Assembly: GCA_010094025.1 (NCBI GenBank)
Contig: ML991785.1
Coordinates: forward strand, 248,001-312,000
Direction: 5' to 3'
DNA from: Viridothelium virens
Taxonomy: Eukaryota; Ascomycota; Dothideomycetes; Trypetheliales; Trypetheliaceae
Length of the DNA: 64,000 nucleotides
In this document: in pieces, positions 46,858 through 59,721 of the stretch
How positions within the stretch are numbered: position 1 is the first letter of the stretch
How the letters are laid out: each line of letters opens with the position of its first letter
Made by a program: the position numbers and the translations under genes
Notes under the pieces: generated by a model
Told to the model about the DNA's origin: nothing
The model's database searches: none
The model's input: the letters and a program-made list of their open reading frames with translations, nothing else

Positions 46858-47760
46858 CTACCCACTGTAGCTATACGGAAGCTTAGCGAACCTCTTTTCG
46901 ATATCAGACCCATCCTCCGCACCAGGGAACGTCGCGGGGTCAAGGTTTGACGTATCTGGATCAGTACCACTCCCATCGCTATCAGTATATTGCGAGCATC
47001 CGAATGTCACACCACCCGTCGTCTCATTGATGATCTGCGACACGTCATACGCCGTGCAGAACTTGCTCGCCAGGAAGCCCGCATAGAAGGTAGTATTGTA
47101 GGCGCCGACAGAGCCCGCCTGCCAGCCAGTGTAGCCGGCGCAGCCGCCCCAGCGCTCGAGCGAGCCGCGGAAGTCGTTCCAGGTCGTGCTGAAGTCATAC
47201 GGCCAACGGTACTGCGGGAGCAGCACAAGCCACTGGTTGGCGGCACCGGCAACGCTGTCCGTGTAGGCGCAGTACTGGACGTCGAGCTTGGCGGCGGCGG
47301 CCATCGCGGTGGCTTGGGCGTAGATGGAGGTGACGGTGCTGACGGGGGTGGAGGCACCCTCGCCGATGGTGATGGGGAAACCAGCGGCCTGGGAGGTGGC
47401 GTAACTCGGGTAGGCCCAGACGATGCCACTGTTCGGGTCCGTTATGGTGTAGGACGATGGGGATGTCGTTGCGGGGGCGTTACCGCTCGTGATTGTTGGC
47501 ATAGCGGTATAAGCGCACTCATCATTCCCTGAGGTCAGAGTGGGAAACATCTGGGAGGCTCCAGAACATTGGCAGCATGCGATGGCACCACCGGGACAAT
47601 TCCCTCCGCTGGGGTCTTCGTAAGGAGAGCAAAGAGAAGGGGGTGGTGTGGGCGTACTCCCCGGCGCTGATATAGACATCCAAGTAGGCGCGATTAGAGC
47701 AGAGGCGGAATGAAGTAGAAGGGATGAGGAAATCGCGAGGGTTATATAGAAACCCTGCAT
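46858..47760 (-). CDS. Secreted Cys-containing protein of unknown function
   Basis: 300 aa, single exon. A signal peptide (about residues 1-22, cleaved near HSASALIA) is followed by a Pro/Ser/Thr-rich segment, then a Cys cluster (LCSPYEDPSGGNCPGGAIACCQCSG, here residues about 43-67) and a larger domain with spaced Cys (DVQYCAYTDSV, WGGCAGYTGW, SKFCTAYDVSQ, TFGCSQYTDSD). The C-terminus has a Lys-Arg dibasic site followed by FAKLPYSYSG, so Kex2 processing could release a 10-residue peptide. I do not recognise the family; the domain resembles other conserved hypothetical fungal extracellular proteins. No anchor is seen. Confidence 0.8.
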   Translation of the reverse strand: MQGFYITLAISSSLLLHSASALIAPTWMSISAPGSTPTPPPSLCSPYEDPSGGNCPGGAIACCQCSGASQMFPTLTSGNDECAYTAMPTITSGNAPATTSPSSYTITDPNSGIVWAYPSYATSQAAGFPITIGEGASTPVSTVTSIYAQATAMAAAAKLDVQYCAYTDSVAGAANQWLVLLPQYRWPYDFSTTWNDFRGSLERWGGCAGYTGWQAGSVGAYNTTFYAGFLASKFCTAYDVSQIINETTGGVTFGCSQYTDSDGSGTDPDTSNLDPATFPGAEDGSDIEKRFAKLPYSYSG

Positions 47761-50545
47761 CTTGAGGACGATGGAATTATTGTAAATGGAAGTTGGGAAA
47801 GGATTATTTTTCAGGACTTGATAATGACCGAATCAAGGAGATGAAACAGAAAAACTCCAAAGAAAGAAGAGAGGTTGATGAACTGCAAGATTCGCTGTAG
47901 AACTATAGAATAAGGGACATCTGAAGGGATTTCTGGAGGCTTTTAAATGCCAAGAATTGCCCAAAAGAGTAATCGCCCAAATGTCTCCGACCTCTAGGTC
48001 GCTTTACTATATTAAGCATTACGGAGCAGTCTCTTGGGTGCAGATCAGGCTAGCAAGGTACGAGTAGGCTGTCACTTGCCTTATTGGCGTGATTGAGACT
48101 AAGTTTGAACCAGGCTCACCGGAAAATAACCCCTTCACTAGAGCCATCTTCAATCTACTTGCACCAACTACTGAGATTTGGGGGCATTGTTTCAAATGTA
48201 ACCAAATTTATTGCAACCATGCTCAGGGTGTATATCACTAAAAAGTCGCCGGAATTACCTAAAGTCGGGAGGGAGTAACTCACTTATTAGGGTACTGTCA
48301 GCTGTCCCATCTCAAGATTGGTGGACTAACGTTTTCCTCGCCTCTAGCCTTCGATTGATAGCACAAGATGATTGTGGCCAATCAATGTGTTGAAGTTTCC
48401 AGAGTGAGCATCCTGAAGTGACCCTCAGCCAATGGATACTGCGTTGCAGGTAGTGCTTCGTCTTCAAAGGGGGATCATTCAAGTCTCTAAGACTGAATGA
48501 TGACGATAGGCAATTAAGTGAATGCCAAGATTGAGCAGTATCATCTTGCGCTGACTAGTAACGTCGATTCAACCTGTTCATATTTAATCATCTCATCATC
48601 CGTTCTTCACGAATCCACTCGTTGCTAGTGTAGAGCTATCCCAACTGATGATGAATGCTGCGTCTGTATAGTAATAGCCAAAGGGCTGTTTGTTGAAAGT
48701 TTCAATATTTTAGCAAATTCATGTTAGAGAGCAGAAGGTTATGTACGAAACTTGCTCAGAGACGGCCAATTCCATAGAAATTGCTGTGGGTGACGGAAGG
48801 AGAATTTCTCCATACGGTTGCACCTCCAAGTGAAACCCATAGGGAGCTTTCGAGGAACCCTCACCAGAAATTATCTAGATGCGGCTGTTATAGTATGACT
48901 CGTCTTGTTGGGAAATTTTAACCTACTCAAATCCTTACTTAATGAGCGGTCTTGGGGACGGAGACCTAAACCAGCGCCGCATGCCACGACAAATAGAAAC
49001 TCAAGGATCTCATTCCTCGCAGACGTAAGAGGCCTTCGCCCGACACAAATATTAAGGAGATTAATCTCATTTACTGAGCATGACAACAATAAAATGGTGC
49101 TAGTTGGATGCTATAGGGTACGTAGATGATACTTCTGAACCTCTACCATCTGGCATTGATACCGCTAAGCAGTGAAAAGGCGGTTGACTTTTGTCCTTTG
49201 CGTATAGGATCTTCGGATCTGTGATGATGATGTCCAGAAAGAAATTAGAGAGAACGCTGAGAGCCGAAGATGAGATGCCCGCTGGTGCGTCCACTTGTGC
49301 GGTATGCGTTTCTGAGATTCCAAGGGAAGCTGCATCAAGCCTGTCTAATCCTACTCTCACCAAGGAGCTGCTCAGCTACTTGCGCATGCAATATCAGTCA
49401 TGCGAGCGAAGGCGAGAGATAAATGTTCCTTTATGTTAATGCTTTTCCGCGCTGCAATCCAGTGAGAGAAATTTTGTATGCATCATAGAGCTTGCTGTGG
49501 TACCCCCTTGCGTTGCTTTGCGAGGCATTGAGGATCTTCAAGGCGCTACTACTCTGACGATGTACGTAGCTAGACGTTAGATCTATCCATCTCGTTAAAG
49601 CAGCTTGATATGAGGGGGTCACAGCGGTATCGGGATTGCCAACAGCTCCTACACTATCCGCTCAGCCACAACCGCCACATGTGATGACGCTGGACGGCTG
49701 TGCGATTCGTGTTAGCGAAACCTCAACAGGACCTGAAAATCAAGGTTGGGATGAACTCAAAACCCACAAGAAAGTGCGTTGATTGGTCCGACATTGATTG
49801 AACGCTTCAAGCAGCCGCTTGTCTCACGGTCATGCACTGCCACAAAATAAACGAACACAAAGGCGCTTAATGACGAGAGCCACGTCGACCATCCTAAGCG
49901 CCGACTGAGGGTGAGTGGAGTGGCTTGCCTCCCACACAGGGCTTGCGGTCCAGATTCGTGACCAGTTTTCGGAGGAGACAAGGATCGATAGTGTTGCCCC
50001 AATCTAGACCGCGACTGTAAGCTCTGAGAGAATAAATGCATGGAGGATTCGGTAGCAGGGATGGCCTGGAGCTCTCGTCATGATCAACCTGAAGACGATG
50101 GCCATGTAATCTTTCGGTGACACGGAAGGTGTTTCGATGCAGAAGAGTCAAACAGAGCTCGACTGATACATCACTGCATATAAACTCTACGCGAAGCCAA
50201 CTCCGTCATTTGGGAAATAATTGGGTAATTTCCAATCAGGTGTAGCTTCCTCTCCCGACTAAAGTAGGTATCCTAGCTCCCGCTCCGACTTGCAGCAGCA
50301 AGCTTGTTTCCCCTCGTCCACCGGTACACAGTTACCAGTTCCTGCCTGCACGCCTTCCTTCCTCCCCGGCATTGGATCTCGTCTTACACTCCTTGACTTT
50401 CTTTGACCTCTTTTTCTGCAGTTGAGAAGCCTTCACCCACCCGATTCAATCTCAACAAGCTCCAGCGTCCCACCGCCTGGAACATTTCCCTCTCCTATGT
50501 CGGCGCGGTGTGACAGTCCAGCCGTATAACCGCCCGCCTTCGGCC
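47761..50545. other. Long gene-free stretch
   Basis: About 2.8 kb, A/T-rich from 47940 to 49700. It contains the promoter of the secreted-protein gene and, near 50280-50545, a C/T-rich leader of the tricalbin gene. Short ORFs on both strands (for example 49100-49363 minus and 49191-49439 plus) mirror each other. No gene could be supported. Confidence 0.45.
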
Positions 50546-53500
50546 ATGTTGCACGGCCTTGGAGGCCGAGCCTCAGAGCTCAAGCAGCAGGGTGCCGTGG
50601 AAGCTGCGCAGGATCCTAACAGTCGAGTTCAGGCTGAGGATGCTGAGAAAACCCTCTTAGACGAGGCTCACAAGAGTGGAGTTGCCGCATTTCAGTTCGA
50701 CCCAAATGCATCCGCCGAGGAGAAGGCAGCCGCTGCCAAGTCTGTATGTGGCTATAGCAAATCATTGATCCCAAAGAAGGTCACATTGACTGATAACAAC
50801 GTATCCAGCACATTCCTCCCGGCTTTCACCATGAGCGCAAACCCAAAGTCGCCGCGTTAGTTTCGGACGCAGTATGAATCCAATTGAAATTGAGCCGAGC
50901 TCGAACTCTAATCTCTCGCTGTGCAGGATGACGCATCTGCTCCTAAATACGATATGCCCTCTCCGACCAAAGAAGGTGCCATCCTACCTCCCACTTCCGC
51001 GAGCACTGTCGATGGTGAAATTCCGAATGGCCATCTCGACGAAGATGATCGCTGGGCGAGAGACCGAGTCGGTTGGGCGCCGCGCTTTGGTCACCCCAAA
51101 GATGACGACGAAACCAACATGCTAGAGCATGACACTTGGCTGGAAGACAGACTGCAGGACAAATTTTTTGGAGGTATATCCGTGGCACACGCATGATTTA
51201 ATCGTGGAAACAAATTGGATCCTCTAACACAGCCACAGACTGGTATTACAATGCGGCTGTCATCATCTTCGCTTCACTGGCCTCATGGGTCGTTGCCATT
51301 CTTGGCGGTGGTCTCGGTTGGGTCTTGATAGTCATTGCGTTTTGCGCAACTTATTATAGGACCTCCATTCGACGTGTTCGGAGAAATTTCCGGGATGACA
51401 TTAAGCGAGAAATGGCAAAGACAAAGCTCGAAACAGACCATGAGAGTCTAGAATGGATCAACAGTTTTCTCGTCAAGTTCTGGCCCATCTACGCTCCGGT
51501 ACTGTGTGACACCATAATCTCATCTGTTGATCAAGTCCTGTCTACAGCTACTCCTGCTTTCCTTGACAGTCTACGATTGAAAACATTCGTCCTTGGAACC
51601 AAGCCTCCTCGCCTAGAGCATGTCAAGACATATCCCAAAGCCGAAGATGATACGGTTTTAATGGACTGGAAGTTCAGTTTCACCCCTAACGACGTGGCAG
51701 ATTTGACATCGCGCCAAATCAAAAACAAAGTCAATCCAAAAGTCGTTCTGGAGGTTCGCATCGGCAAAGGCATGGTGAGCAAAGGATTGGACGTCATTGT
51801 GGAGGACATGGCCTGCACGGGCTTAATGCGAGTCAAGGTCAAACTGCAGATTCCATTTCCACATATTGAGAAGGTTGAGATTTGCTTTCTCGGACGCCCA
51901 GAGTTGGACTATGTCTGCAAACCGCTCGGAGGAGATATGTTTGGATTTGATATTAATTTCATTCCGGGTCTTGAGAATTTCATCATGGAGCAGGTCCACG
52001 CTAACCTTGGACCAATGATGTACGATCCCAACGTGTTTCCCATTGAAATCGCCAAGATGCTCGCAGGAAATCCGATTGACGAAGCGATCGGTGTCTTGCA
52101 AATCAACTTTCATGGAGCACAGGGTCTCAGGAACTCCGACAAGTTTTCCGGAACGCCAGATCCTTATGCGATCATCTCTGTCAATCAAAGTGCAGAGCTT
52201 GGACGCACGAAGACTGTCGAGCAGAATGCGAATCCACGATGGGACGAGACTGTCAATGTTATCATCACAAATCTCAGAGACAACCTCACACTTCAAGTCT
52301 TTGACTACAATGAATATCGTAAGGATAAGGAACTTGGGGTTGCGACCTTTCAGCTCGAGCAATTCGAAAGTGGCCAGACTGAGTTTGAAAATCAACAGCT
52401 CGAGGTAATGGTCAACGGACGACCTCGTGGCATCGTTCAAGCCGACATCCGTTTCTTCCCTGTACTCGAGGGTGCCAAGCTCGACGATGGAACTCAAGCT
52501 CCTCCTCCAGAATCAAGCACCGGTATTGCGAAATTTACCGTCGAGCAGGCAAAGGACCTAGATGGGACAAAATCATTGGTTGGCCAGCTTTCGCCGTACG
52601 CCGCCTTACTCCTCAACAATCGTGAGATTCACATTAGCAAGAAGCTCAAGCGCACCAACAATCCTATTTTCCCAGATGCAAGCAAGGAGATGCTCATCAC
52701 TGACCGCAAGCATGCTCGCCTAGGCCTTGTACTGAAGGATGACAAGGACTTAGCGGCTGACCCAGAAATCGGAAAATACCAGATCAAGCTTGATGATTTG
52801 CTCGAGATGACTGCCAAGGGTCAAGAGTGGTACAATCTCATGGCCACAAAGACTGGACGTGTCAAAATGATGTGCACGTGGAAGCCGGTAGCTCTTGCGG
52901 GAGCCACTGGTGGGTCGGGCGGCTATGTTACGCCCATCGGTGTAATGAGACTGCATTTTGCCAATGCACGAGAATTGCGCAACTTGGAGAAGATGGGCAA
53001 AAGCGATCCATACGTGCGTGTGCTACTGAGTGGGATTGAGAAGGGGAGAACGGTGACGTTTCAGAACAATCTCAATCCTGACTGGGATGAGGTCATCTAC
53101 GTACCAGTCCACACTAACCGGGAGAAATTGACGATTGAAGTTATGGACCAAGAGAACTTCCAAAAAGATAGAAGCCTTGGACTCATTGAACTACCCCTCA
53201 CGGAGTTCGTCCATCAAGACGAAAATACTGGCGAATATAAGACCATTGAGAATAAGCAGGTTCACACAGAACAATTGAAGATGCGCGGTCATCCAAAGGG
53301 GTTTCTCAATTACTCCGCAAGCTTCTATCCAGCTTTCAATGTCCTCGATCCTGAAGAAGAGGAAGAAGAGGAGAAAGTCAAACAGAGCATGGAGCAATCA
53401 CGCCAGAGCCTCGAGTCGTCTCATAAGCCGTCGAAGAGTGTTGATAGTACTCTTCCAACAACACCATCGCATGCGTCAAAGAAGAGCGTCGACAGTGCAA

Positions 53501-55721
53501 CTACACCTGCCAGTCCACCGCGTAGTGGTGCCCTGGCTGAACGCCAGCGAAGCGGAACAATCAGCTCACTACGTAGCGACGCAACTCACCAGAGGGCAGA
53601 TAGTCAACAGGGAATGAATGGTTCTATAATCCTAGAGAAACCAGAGCCACCAAAGATCACGGTAACGCCCGATGACTTGCCGAAATATGGTAATACCCCG
53701 TCTCCTGATACTTTCCAGAGCTTGCTCTGTAGTAGACTGGGTTGGTTTGCCTCAAACCAGTATTCTTACAGAGCATATATATCTCTTCCTTTTTTCTGCT
53801 GCTGACTAAAATGTGCAGAGTCCGGCCTCATCGTATTTAAGCTTATTGATGCTGATCTTGCCTACACGGATTGCTACGTGGAAGTTGTTATGGACGATAT
53901 GCTATTTCCATCGTATGTCAGTCCGAAGGCAAAGAGTCGACACACGACCTTCAATGAGAGTAAGTCTACCTCTCGAGTACAACTCACGTAATTGGTAGCT
54001 TATTTGGATGATAGCTGGCGATGCAATGGTCCGAGAGATGGAATTTTCTAAGATAACCCTGCGAATCACCGCCGAAGCGGATCAGAAAGGCGAGGGAAAG
54101 GAAAGTCGCATCAAAGCGAAGCTCGTCGGCAATACTGTCGACACGCTTCGACGATGCTTGGTATGTTTCTTGCCTGCAGGACTTATATCCTGTACTAATC
54201 GATTCTCTCAAGTATCAACCCACCCAACTCATCCTCAAAGATAAAGAAGGCCATGAATCCAAAGTTACCGTGATGCTCAAATACATTCCTATACATATGC
54301 AACTCGACGCATCTGAATCCATCAACAATCAGGGTAACCTCCGTGTCGACGTGCTCGATGCTACCGACCTTCCGGCAGCTGATCGCAACGGGAAATCCGA
54401 TCCTTATTGCAAATTCATGCTCAACGGCAAAGAAGTCCACAAAACCCAAGTCCAGCATAAAACCCTGCACCCGGCTTGGAACGAGTCTTTCGAAGTCAGC
54501 GTGCGCAGTCGGACCGCTGCTCAATTTTCTGTCGACGTGTATGACTGGGACCGAGCCGCTCATGACGATTTTCTTGGTCGCGCCGCCATTAACCTTGATG
54601 TCCTCGAGCCCTTCGGCAGTCAAGAAGTGACGCTGGGTCTGGACGGCAAGAGTGGCACGATTCGACTGAAGATGCTCTTCAAGCCCGACTACGTCACCCG
54701 CTCACGTCAAGGCTCGTCAACCTTCTCTGGCACTTTCGCGCAACCAGGCAAGGTTGTCGGCGCACCAGTCAAAGGCGTCGGCAAAGGCGCCGTCTTCGTC
54801 GGCGGCGGTGTCCTCAAGGGCGCGAGCTTCGTCGGCAAGGGTGCCACCGGTGTCCTCCGCCGCAGAACGCGCGGAGAATCCGACATGAACACTTCTCCCT
54901 CCTCCACCCTCCCATCCCAATCGAGCGAGCAGGTCATGCCAAACGGCATCGGCCTCGCGGTCTCTCATCCAGACTCCCCCTCCCCTAACGCCAACCCAAC
55001 CCCAGCCACCCACCCATCTGACCCCTCACGTCCCCCTTCCACCCCCACACCTACTCACGCACGCACGCGTTCCTGGGGCGCCGCCTCCCTCTCCGGCTCC
55101 ACCGCCGCCACCTCCCCTTCCTCCGCCGATACCGGCACCGCAACCATCACCCTCATCTCCGCCTCTGGCTTCCCTGCCGGCTCAACCCTCCAGCTACGGC
55201 TCAAGCTTGAAGGGCCCCCCGGTGCCCGCTCCTCCGCCAAAGACGTCTACAAGACCAAGCCCGTCAAGACGGCCGAGGGCAGCGCGGCGCTGGACGGCGA
55301 GACGGCGACGGTGCGCTGCACGGCGGATGCGCAGTTTCGCGTGCTCGCGCTCGAGCATCATCGGCTGACGGCGGATGAGGAGCTGGGCGAGGCGGTCTTC
55401 TTTGTGGATGATCAGGGGAGTGGGGGCGCGGAGAAGACGGTGGCGTTGAGTGCGGCGGGGAGGAGTGTGGTGGTGAAGAGCTCGTTTGTGCCGAGTGGGA
55501 GTGGTGGCGCGGGCGCGGAGAGAGATGGTGTGGCTGCCGGGAATCCGGGCGCGCCGTCGGGGAGGGCGAGTAGTAGTGGAGGTGGGGACAGGAGGAGTTT
55601 CGTCGGGAACGCTACGCCACCACGGAAGGAGGGCGGACTGATGGGGAGGTTTGGGACGAAGAGGGAGAAGGAGGGGCGGGCGAGTAGGGAGGTGACGCCG
55701 GGAACGCAGGTGGATCAGTGA
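50546..55721 (+). CDS. Tricalbin-like multi-C2 protein (SMP domain, ER-plasma membrane tether)
   Basis: Extended-synaptotagmin family; in yeast the tricalbins tether ER to plasma membrane and move lipids. Seven exons: 50546-50743, 50809-50871, 50927-51173, 51239-53689, 53819-53959, 54015-54160 and 54213-55721, giving 1584 aa with all phases matching. An acidic cytosolic N-terminus is followed by a membrane hairpin at about residues 175-215 (NAAVIIFASLASWVVAILGG) and an SMP domain at about 230-430. C2 domains follow: GVLQINFHGAQGLRNSDKFS (with Asp ligands), a second lacking several Asp, GVMRLHFANARELRNLEKMG, a divergent one split by introns (SGLIVFKLIDADLAYTDCYV), and NLRVDVLDATDLPAADRNGK. The last 330 residues are Ser/Pro/Gly-rich with a possible weak C2 (TATITLISASGFPAGSTLQL). 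Intron 6 has a perfect TACTAATC branch point. Confidence 0.95.
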
Positions 55722-56854
55722 AGGGGAGGTGTGGTTCTGGACAGATAGAGACAGCATTCAACGTAGTAGAGCAGGATATCATTTGGTCACCACGGATGGT
55801 AGGGAGCTAGGCTGCATACACGATGAGTATGGGAGTGCCACTTTGGCCTTGCTGATGCTGCGTGCGCTCGAGATTTCGTCAGTATTGCTGTATCTTTTAC
55901 TTGCTTTTACATACCCTATTAGCAACAAATTTGATTCCATTGTCTTAATTGCGCCTGTTGGCTTTGCGAACCTTACTGGTGTAGACTCGTCCACGCTGTA
56001 GTATTCCTCTCACTCCAGTCATGTGTGCCTCATCTAAAGTACTGATGCAGGAGAGAATCGGTGGATTTCGGCTCAATAAGAATTGAGCTCGATCTCAAAT
56101 GTGTGCTGTGCGCACCGTAGGGCTAAGCGATCATTCAAGTCTAAACGCATCCTGATAATCTTGAAACATAGGAATGGGTTTACTAGAGAGCCCCCAGAAA
56201 CTCGACTCCGGTGAAATCTCCTGATAATCAAACGAGCTGCCCTGTGTTTGTATAGATGTCTAGATCGGAATTCCAGGTTTGTGGTCGACTACTCTTGACT
56301 CAAGGACGTTGCAATGACTTGGAAACGAGTTCTGACAAACCACACGGTCCAGTACCGTAGCATCGAGATCGAGATCCACCATTTCAGAGTGTTGGTCATA
56401 CGTGGCGATGGGTTGGCAATAAAATCTTGATCCGTCTAGAGTGTTGCTACAGTCCTAAGCAGCTGACCTTATGATTACCCCCTACCATACGTTCTATCAG
56501 GCTCAATATCGAGTATGTTTGAAGCAATACACTCCATGCCAATGATGTAACTTAATTATTGCGCTATAGAATCAATGTCTAGCAGGTGCTAACACCAACA
56601 TAAATGCCGGGTCATACATATAAGGACCAGAATTCAAGTTTTTCCCAAGATACCCTTGTTATTCATTCTGCTCTCGAGAACGATGAGGAATGGAGGTAGA
56701 GATATAACGACCTGTGTTTTATTTCCAATCAGCGAAGAGTTCTAACAGACTGGCTATCGAATCTCTAGCTTCATGGGAAAGAGATAAACTCATTTACTGT
56801 ACAGCCTGGCCAATGTGCTTGCGTGCTGATTGCATATAGCATTAGCACGGCTTT
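55722..56854. other. Tricalbin 3' flank and gene-poor DNA
   Basis: About 1.1 kb. Mirror-image ORFs at 55729-56001 and 55779-55994 lack motifs. Nothing else was recognised. Confidence 0.45.
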
Positions 56855-57176
56855 TCATGAGAACATGCCAGCAAGCTCAATAACCATGCCATGACTTCTG
56901 TAAACCCTGGCTATATGTAATTTTCTTGTGATAACAAGTTCTCCCGTGACGCCTGACAGTAGCATAGAAGGAATGGATGGCGAAGGGGTAGGTCGAGGGA
57001 ATGAAATTGCAGACAGATCCCAGCGGTCTAAAAGTATCCAATGCTAGTATTAGCAGTCCACAGGGCTCGTTTCTTGTGTTTACCATGTTCTCCCACCATT
57101 CGTTCTTGTTCTTGCTAACTTCGAGGTCTCGCATGTAGTTTTCAAGCTGAATGACTGGATTGGCGAGACCCTTCAT
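56855..57176 (-). CDS. Candidate small spliced gene or 3' exons of a larger gene, unknown
   Basis: Exon 57084-57176 (31 codons, starting MKGLANPVIQLENYMRDLEV) joins in phase 0 to 56855-57043 (62 codons and stop) across a 40-nt intron with GTAAAC donor, GCTAATAC branch point and TACTAG acceptor. The result is 93 aa. A stop lies 14 codons upstream, close to a possible CTAAT branch point and a GCCGCAG acceptor three nt before the ATG, so further upstream exons are possible (57319-57723 has two short minus ORFs). No family recognised. The 40-nt intron is at the lower limit seen here. This may be a relic. Confidence 0.28.
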
Positions 57177-58369
57177 CGACTGCGGCCGGAATTGTATATG
57201 CAGAAGACCGAGGGTAAATTAGACACTGCTAGCAGTAATCAATTGGAAGGCAGGAGAAAATGGAGGTTGAGAAGTCGTCATTCAAAGGCCGCAAACGGGT
57301 GCTAAATCCGTGCGCATATCAATAGCTTTTAAGTCCTTCTGAAAGCCTTCGTGTCCGATGTAAAGAGCGGATTTGTTTAGCATGACGAGGATACAAACAC
57401 TTGGGACAAACTCTATTCCAGAAAGCAAACAACAGAGTGAGGTTTGCGATAGATGTTATAGACAGCATAGCCTTTGATTTCGACATCTCATACATGCGTG
57501 GGTGCAACAAGAAGTTTGAACTGATCAGGCATTAGGCGCCTCATAACAAGTCATAGACGCTGCTTGCGCCGCCTTCTGATAGGTGTAGTTGATCATAGTG
57601 ATGTATAAGATGCTCTGACTCTTCACTGCAGTCTATATCGTTCATTAAGAATGCACAATCTCTTCTGGCATCAAAGGTACCTAATAGATGAGCCAGCCAT
57701 TTCAGCTTACTGTAGGGAGGCATATAAGACCTGCGGGAGATTCTTCGAACCTAACAGAAGGCGTTGGCTTGGAATAGACCTACCAAGTGACGACCAGGCA
57801 CTCACTTCTGTGGCTTGTGATGATGCTGCCCGAGATTCCCATCGCCTGAGGCTAGGGTCACCTGACATATTTGGGGAACATATCTTATAAAAATGGTGAC
57901 CGTGTGGGGCTTTGGGAGGTTCCCTTCCTTCTTTCACGCCTGCCAACAAACACCATCGTAACCCCTATTGCACATCAGCCATAACATATAGTTCCATCAA
58001 TTTCACCCAAGGAGGATGATCACCTAGCTCGTGCCCTCAACTTGATGCACTTACCTCACTTCAACCGCGTTTATACGTCGAGAAGTCAGCGAGTGGGACA
58101 GGCCGGCGAAGTTGATCTGACTCCACACCTGTTTCTCGCACCTCCACCAAGCGCCGCCCACCTTGGCCCATCTCATTCTATCACTTCCACTTGTGAAGGA
58201 CGATCTCCGAACTCGTGGCTTCATTTTGACGCGCTTTTCGCCTTCTCAAGGTCACGCCACAAGGTGGAGCGCGAAGGGGGCTGCGATCGCACAAGTTCGA
58301 TCTGACTCCGCGCCTCTCTCTGACCCTCTCGAGAACAACCACCCCACCACAACTGCTGAACAAGTCTCC
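57177..58369. other. Gene-poor DNA with short minus-strand ORFs
   Basis: About 1.2 kb. Minus ORFs at 57319-57510, 57541-57723 and 57707-57949 read in a partly protein-like way but I could not connect them with confidence, and no motif is visible. Confidence 0.4.
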
Positions 58370-59230
58370 ATGGTGAAAATGGAGACAGAGCAGCTTGCTC
58401 AGATGCCTCACAAATGTAAGTCATAAAGCTTTTACCCCTTCGTTGCCCCTGCCAGCGTTCCGCTGTGACAAGTGGGAAGCGGACCCCGCCTCCTGCTCTG
58501 CCATCACCATCACAACAGCGAACAAACATAGTGGGTGCAACAACCCAATCTTAATCGTGATGGTGCTTGTCTCGGGGAAGGAAAAAAGAAGTTGCGCAAA
58601 CACAACAAAAGACCGAAAACTCCACAACAGAGACTAACATACCTTCTCGAATAGCAAACACCTTTATCGAGTTCTCCCTAGCTGGGTCACCTTGCCCGTC
58701 TCTCAAATTGGACCCAAACTTGAGAGTCCTCATCATGATGTCCTTGTTCCTCATCATGATTTCCTTGTATAAGGTAAGCGATAGCACCACGCCTTTCGAT
58801 GTTCGTATTCAAAGACACGCTGCTGACCATGAATCAAGGCGTCAAGCATTGTTGACTATGCACACTCGTGCAGAGAAATTTACAAGCCTCCTGGCTCGAG
58901 CCCACTTGAACTGAAATGGCACACGATAATGATTCGCGACCCAGTCGTTCACGTAAGATGTCTTATCAAAGACAGCGTACGGGCATCCCAGGACTGCAAC
59001 AATGATCGCCAGCCCAGACGTAGGTTCCAAGAAATCTGCTCAGAGCCCCCAGTACGCACTATCTTTGGATATGGGAACAGTTCGAGGACACGCTGGCGCG
59101 CGCAATGGTTAAATCGTTCGTGCTTTCCATGCGCCCTTTGCCACACCTCACCTCATCGTTACCTCATCGCCACCTTCCTGGTGAATTGTCAGGCTGGACC
59201 ATACATCTCCACTGTTTGCCTCTACCTTAG
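58370..59230 (+). CDS. Candidate five-exon gene of unknown function
   Basis: Exons 58370-58415, 58456-58530, 58655-58773, 58839-58952 and 59024-59230 join in frame to 186 aa, starting MVKMETEQLAQMPHKS. All four introns (40, 124, 65, 71 nt) are GT-AG; introns 2 and 3 have good ACTAAC and GCTGAC branch points. A hydrophobic stretch (RVLIMMSLFLIMISLYK) precedes a segment SSIVDYAHSCREIYKPPGSS and LWIWEQFEDTLARAM. The latter two weakly recall N-terminal regions of fungal STAND/NLR proteins; that is a faint resemblance only. The gene might continue by splicing past 59230 into the duplicated region downstream. The first intron is very short. Either a real young gene or a decayed one. Confidence 0.38.
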
Positions 59231-59721
59231 GCGCTGGCTAGGTGTCGAGAGAGGCCCGACTGTATCAGGAGCATCAACAGACAAGCACAAATACCTCATC
59301 CATCTTCATACCACGGTCTTACCTCTAGGACTGGAGCGTACCCTATTCTTGAAATGGATAAGTCTGGCGTACGGCAGCAAAGGCAGTTCAGAGACGCCTC
59401 TCAGCTTTCCCACGCAGAGGCTGCAGCGACTGCACAAACTGTGCGTTCGGCTCCACCTGTTGAATACCCTCTGCCTGCTCCTGTATCTGTGGATTGTATT
59501 CTGGGACCCTTACCGGTCCTCCCCCAAGGCGAAGGACGGGGCTCTCATCAATACCAAAATGTCCGAAACCAATGGCGTAAAGGACTTTCAGCCTCCCCCC
59601 ATGAATGTGGATTGGGCACTCTGGGGCTCTGTGGATGGAGCGGCGTATGCCGCTCCGCCAGTAAGATACAATGTACCCTCCCCCGCATCCCGGGGACGGT
59701 GTGTGTCGCTCACTCCAGGTC

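Noticed and set aside
51823-52497. 224-codon minus ORF
   Set aside because: Antisense shadow of the tricalbin SMP/C2 exon.
55194-55757. 187-codon minus ORF
   Set aside because: Antisense to the GC-rich tricalbin tail; Pro/Arg-rich chance frame.
57740-57760. Reverse-strand GGTTCGAA resembling a tRNA B-box
   Set aside because: No pairing T-stem and no cloverleaf around it.
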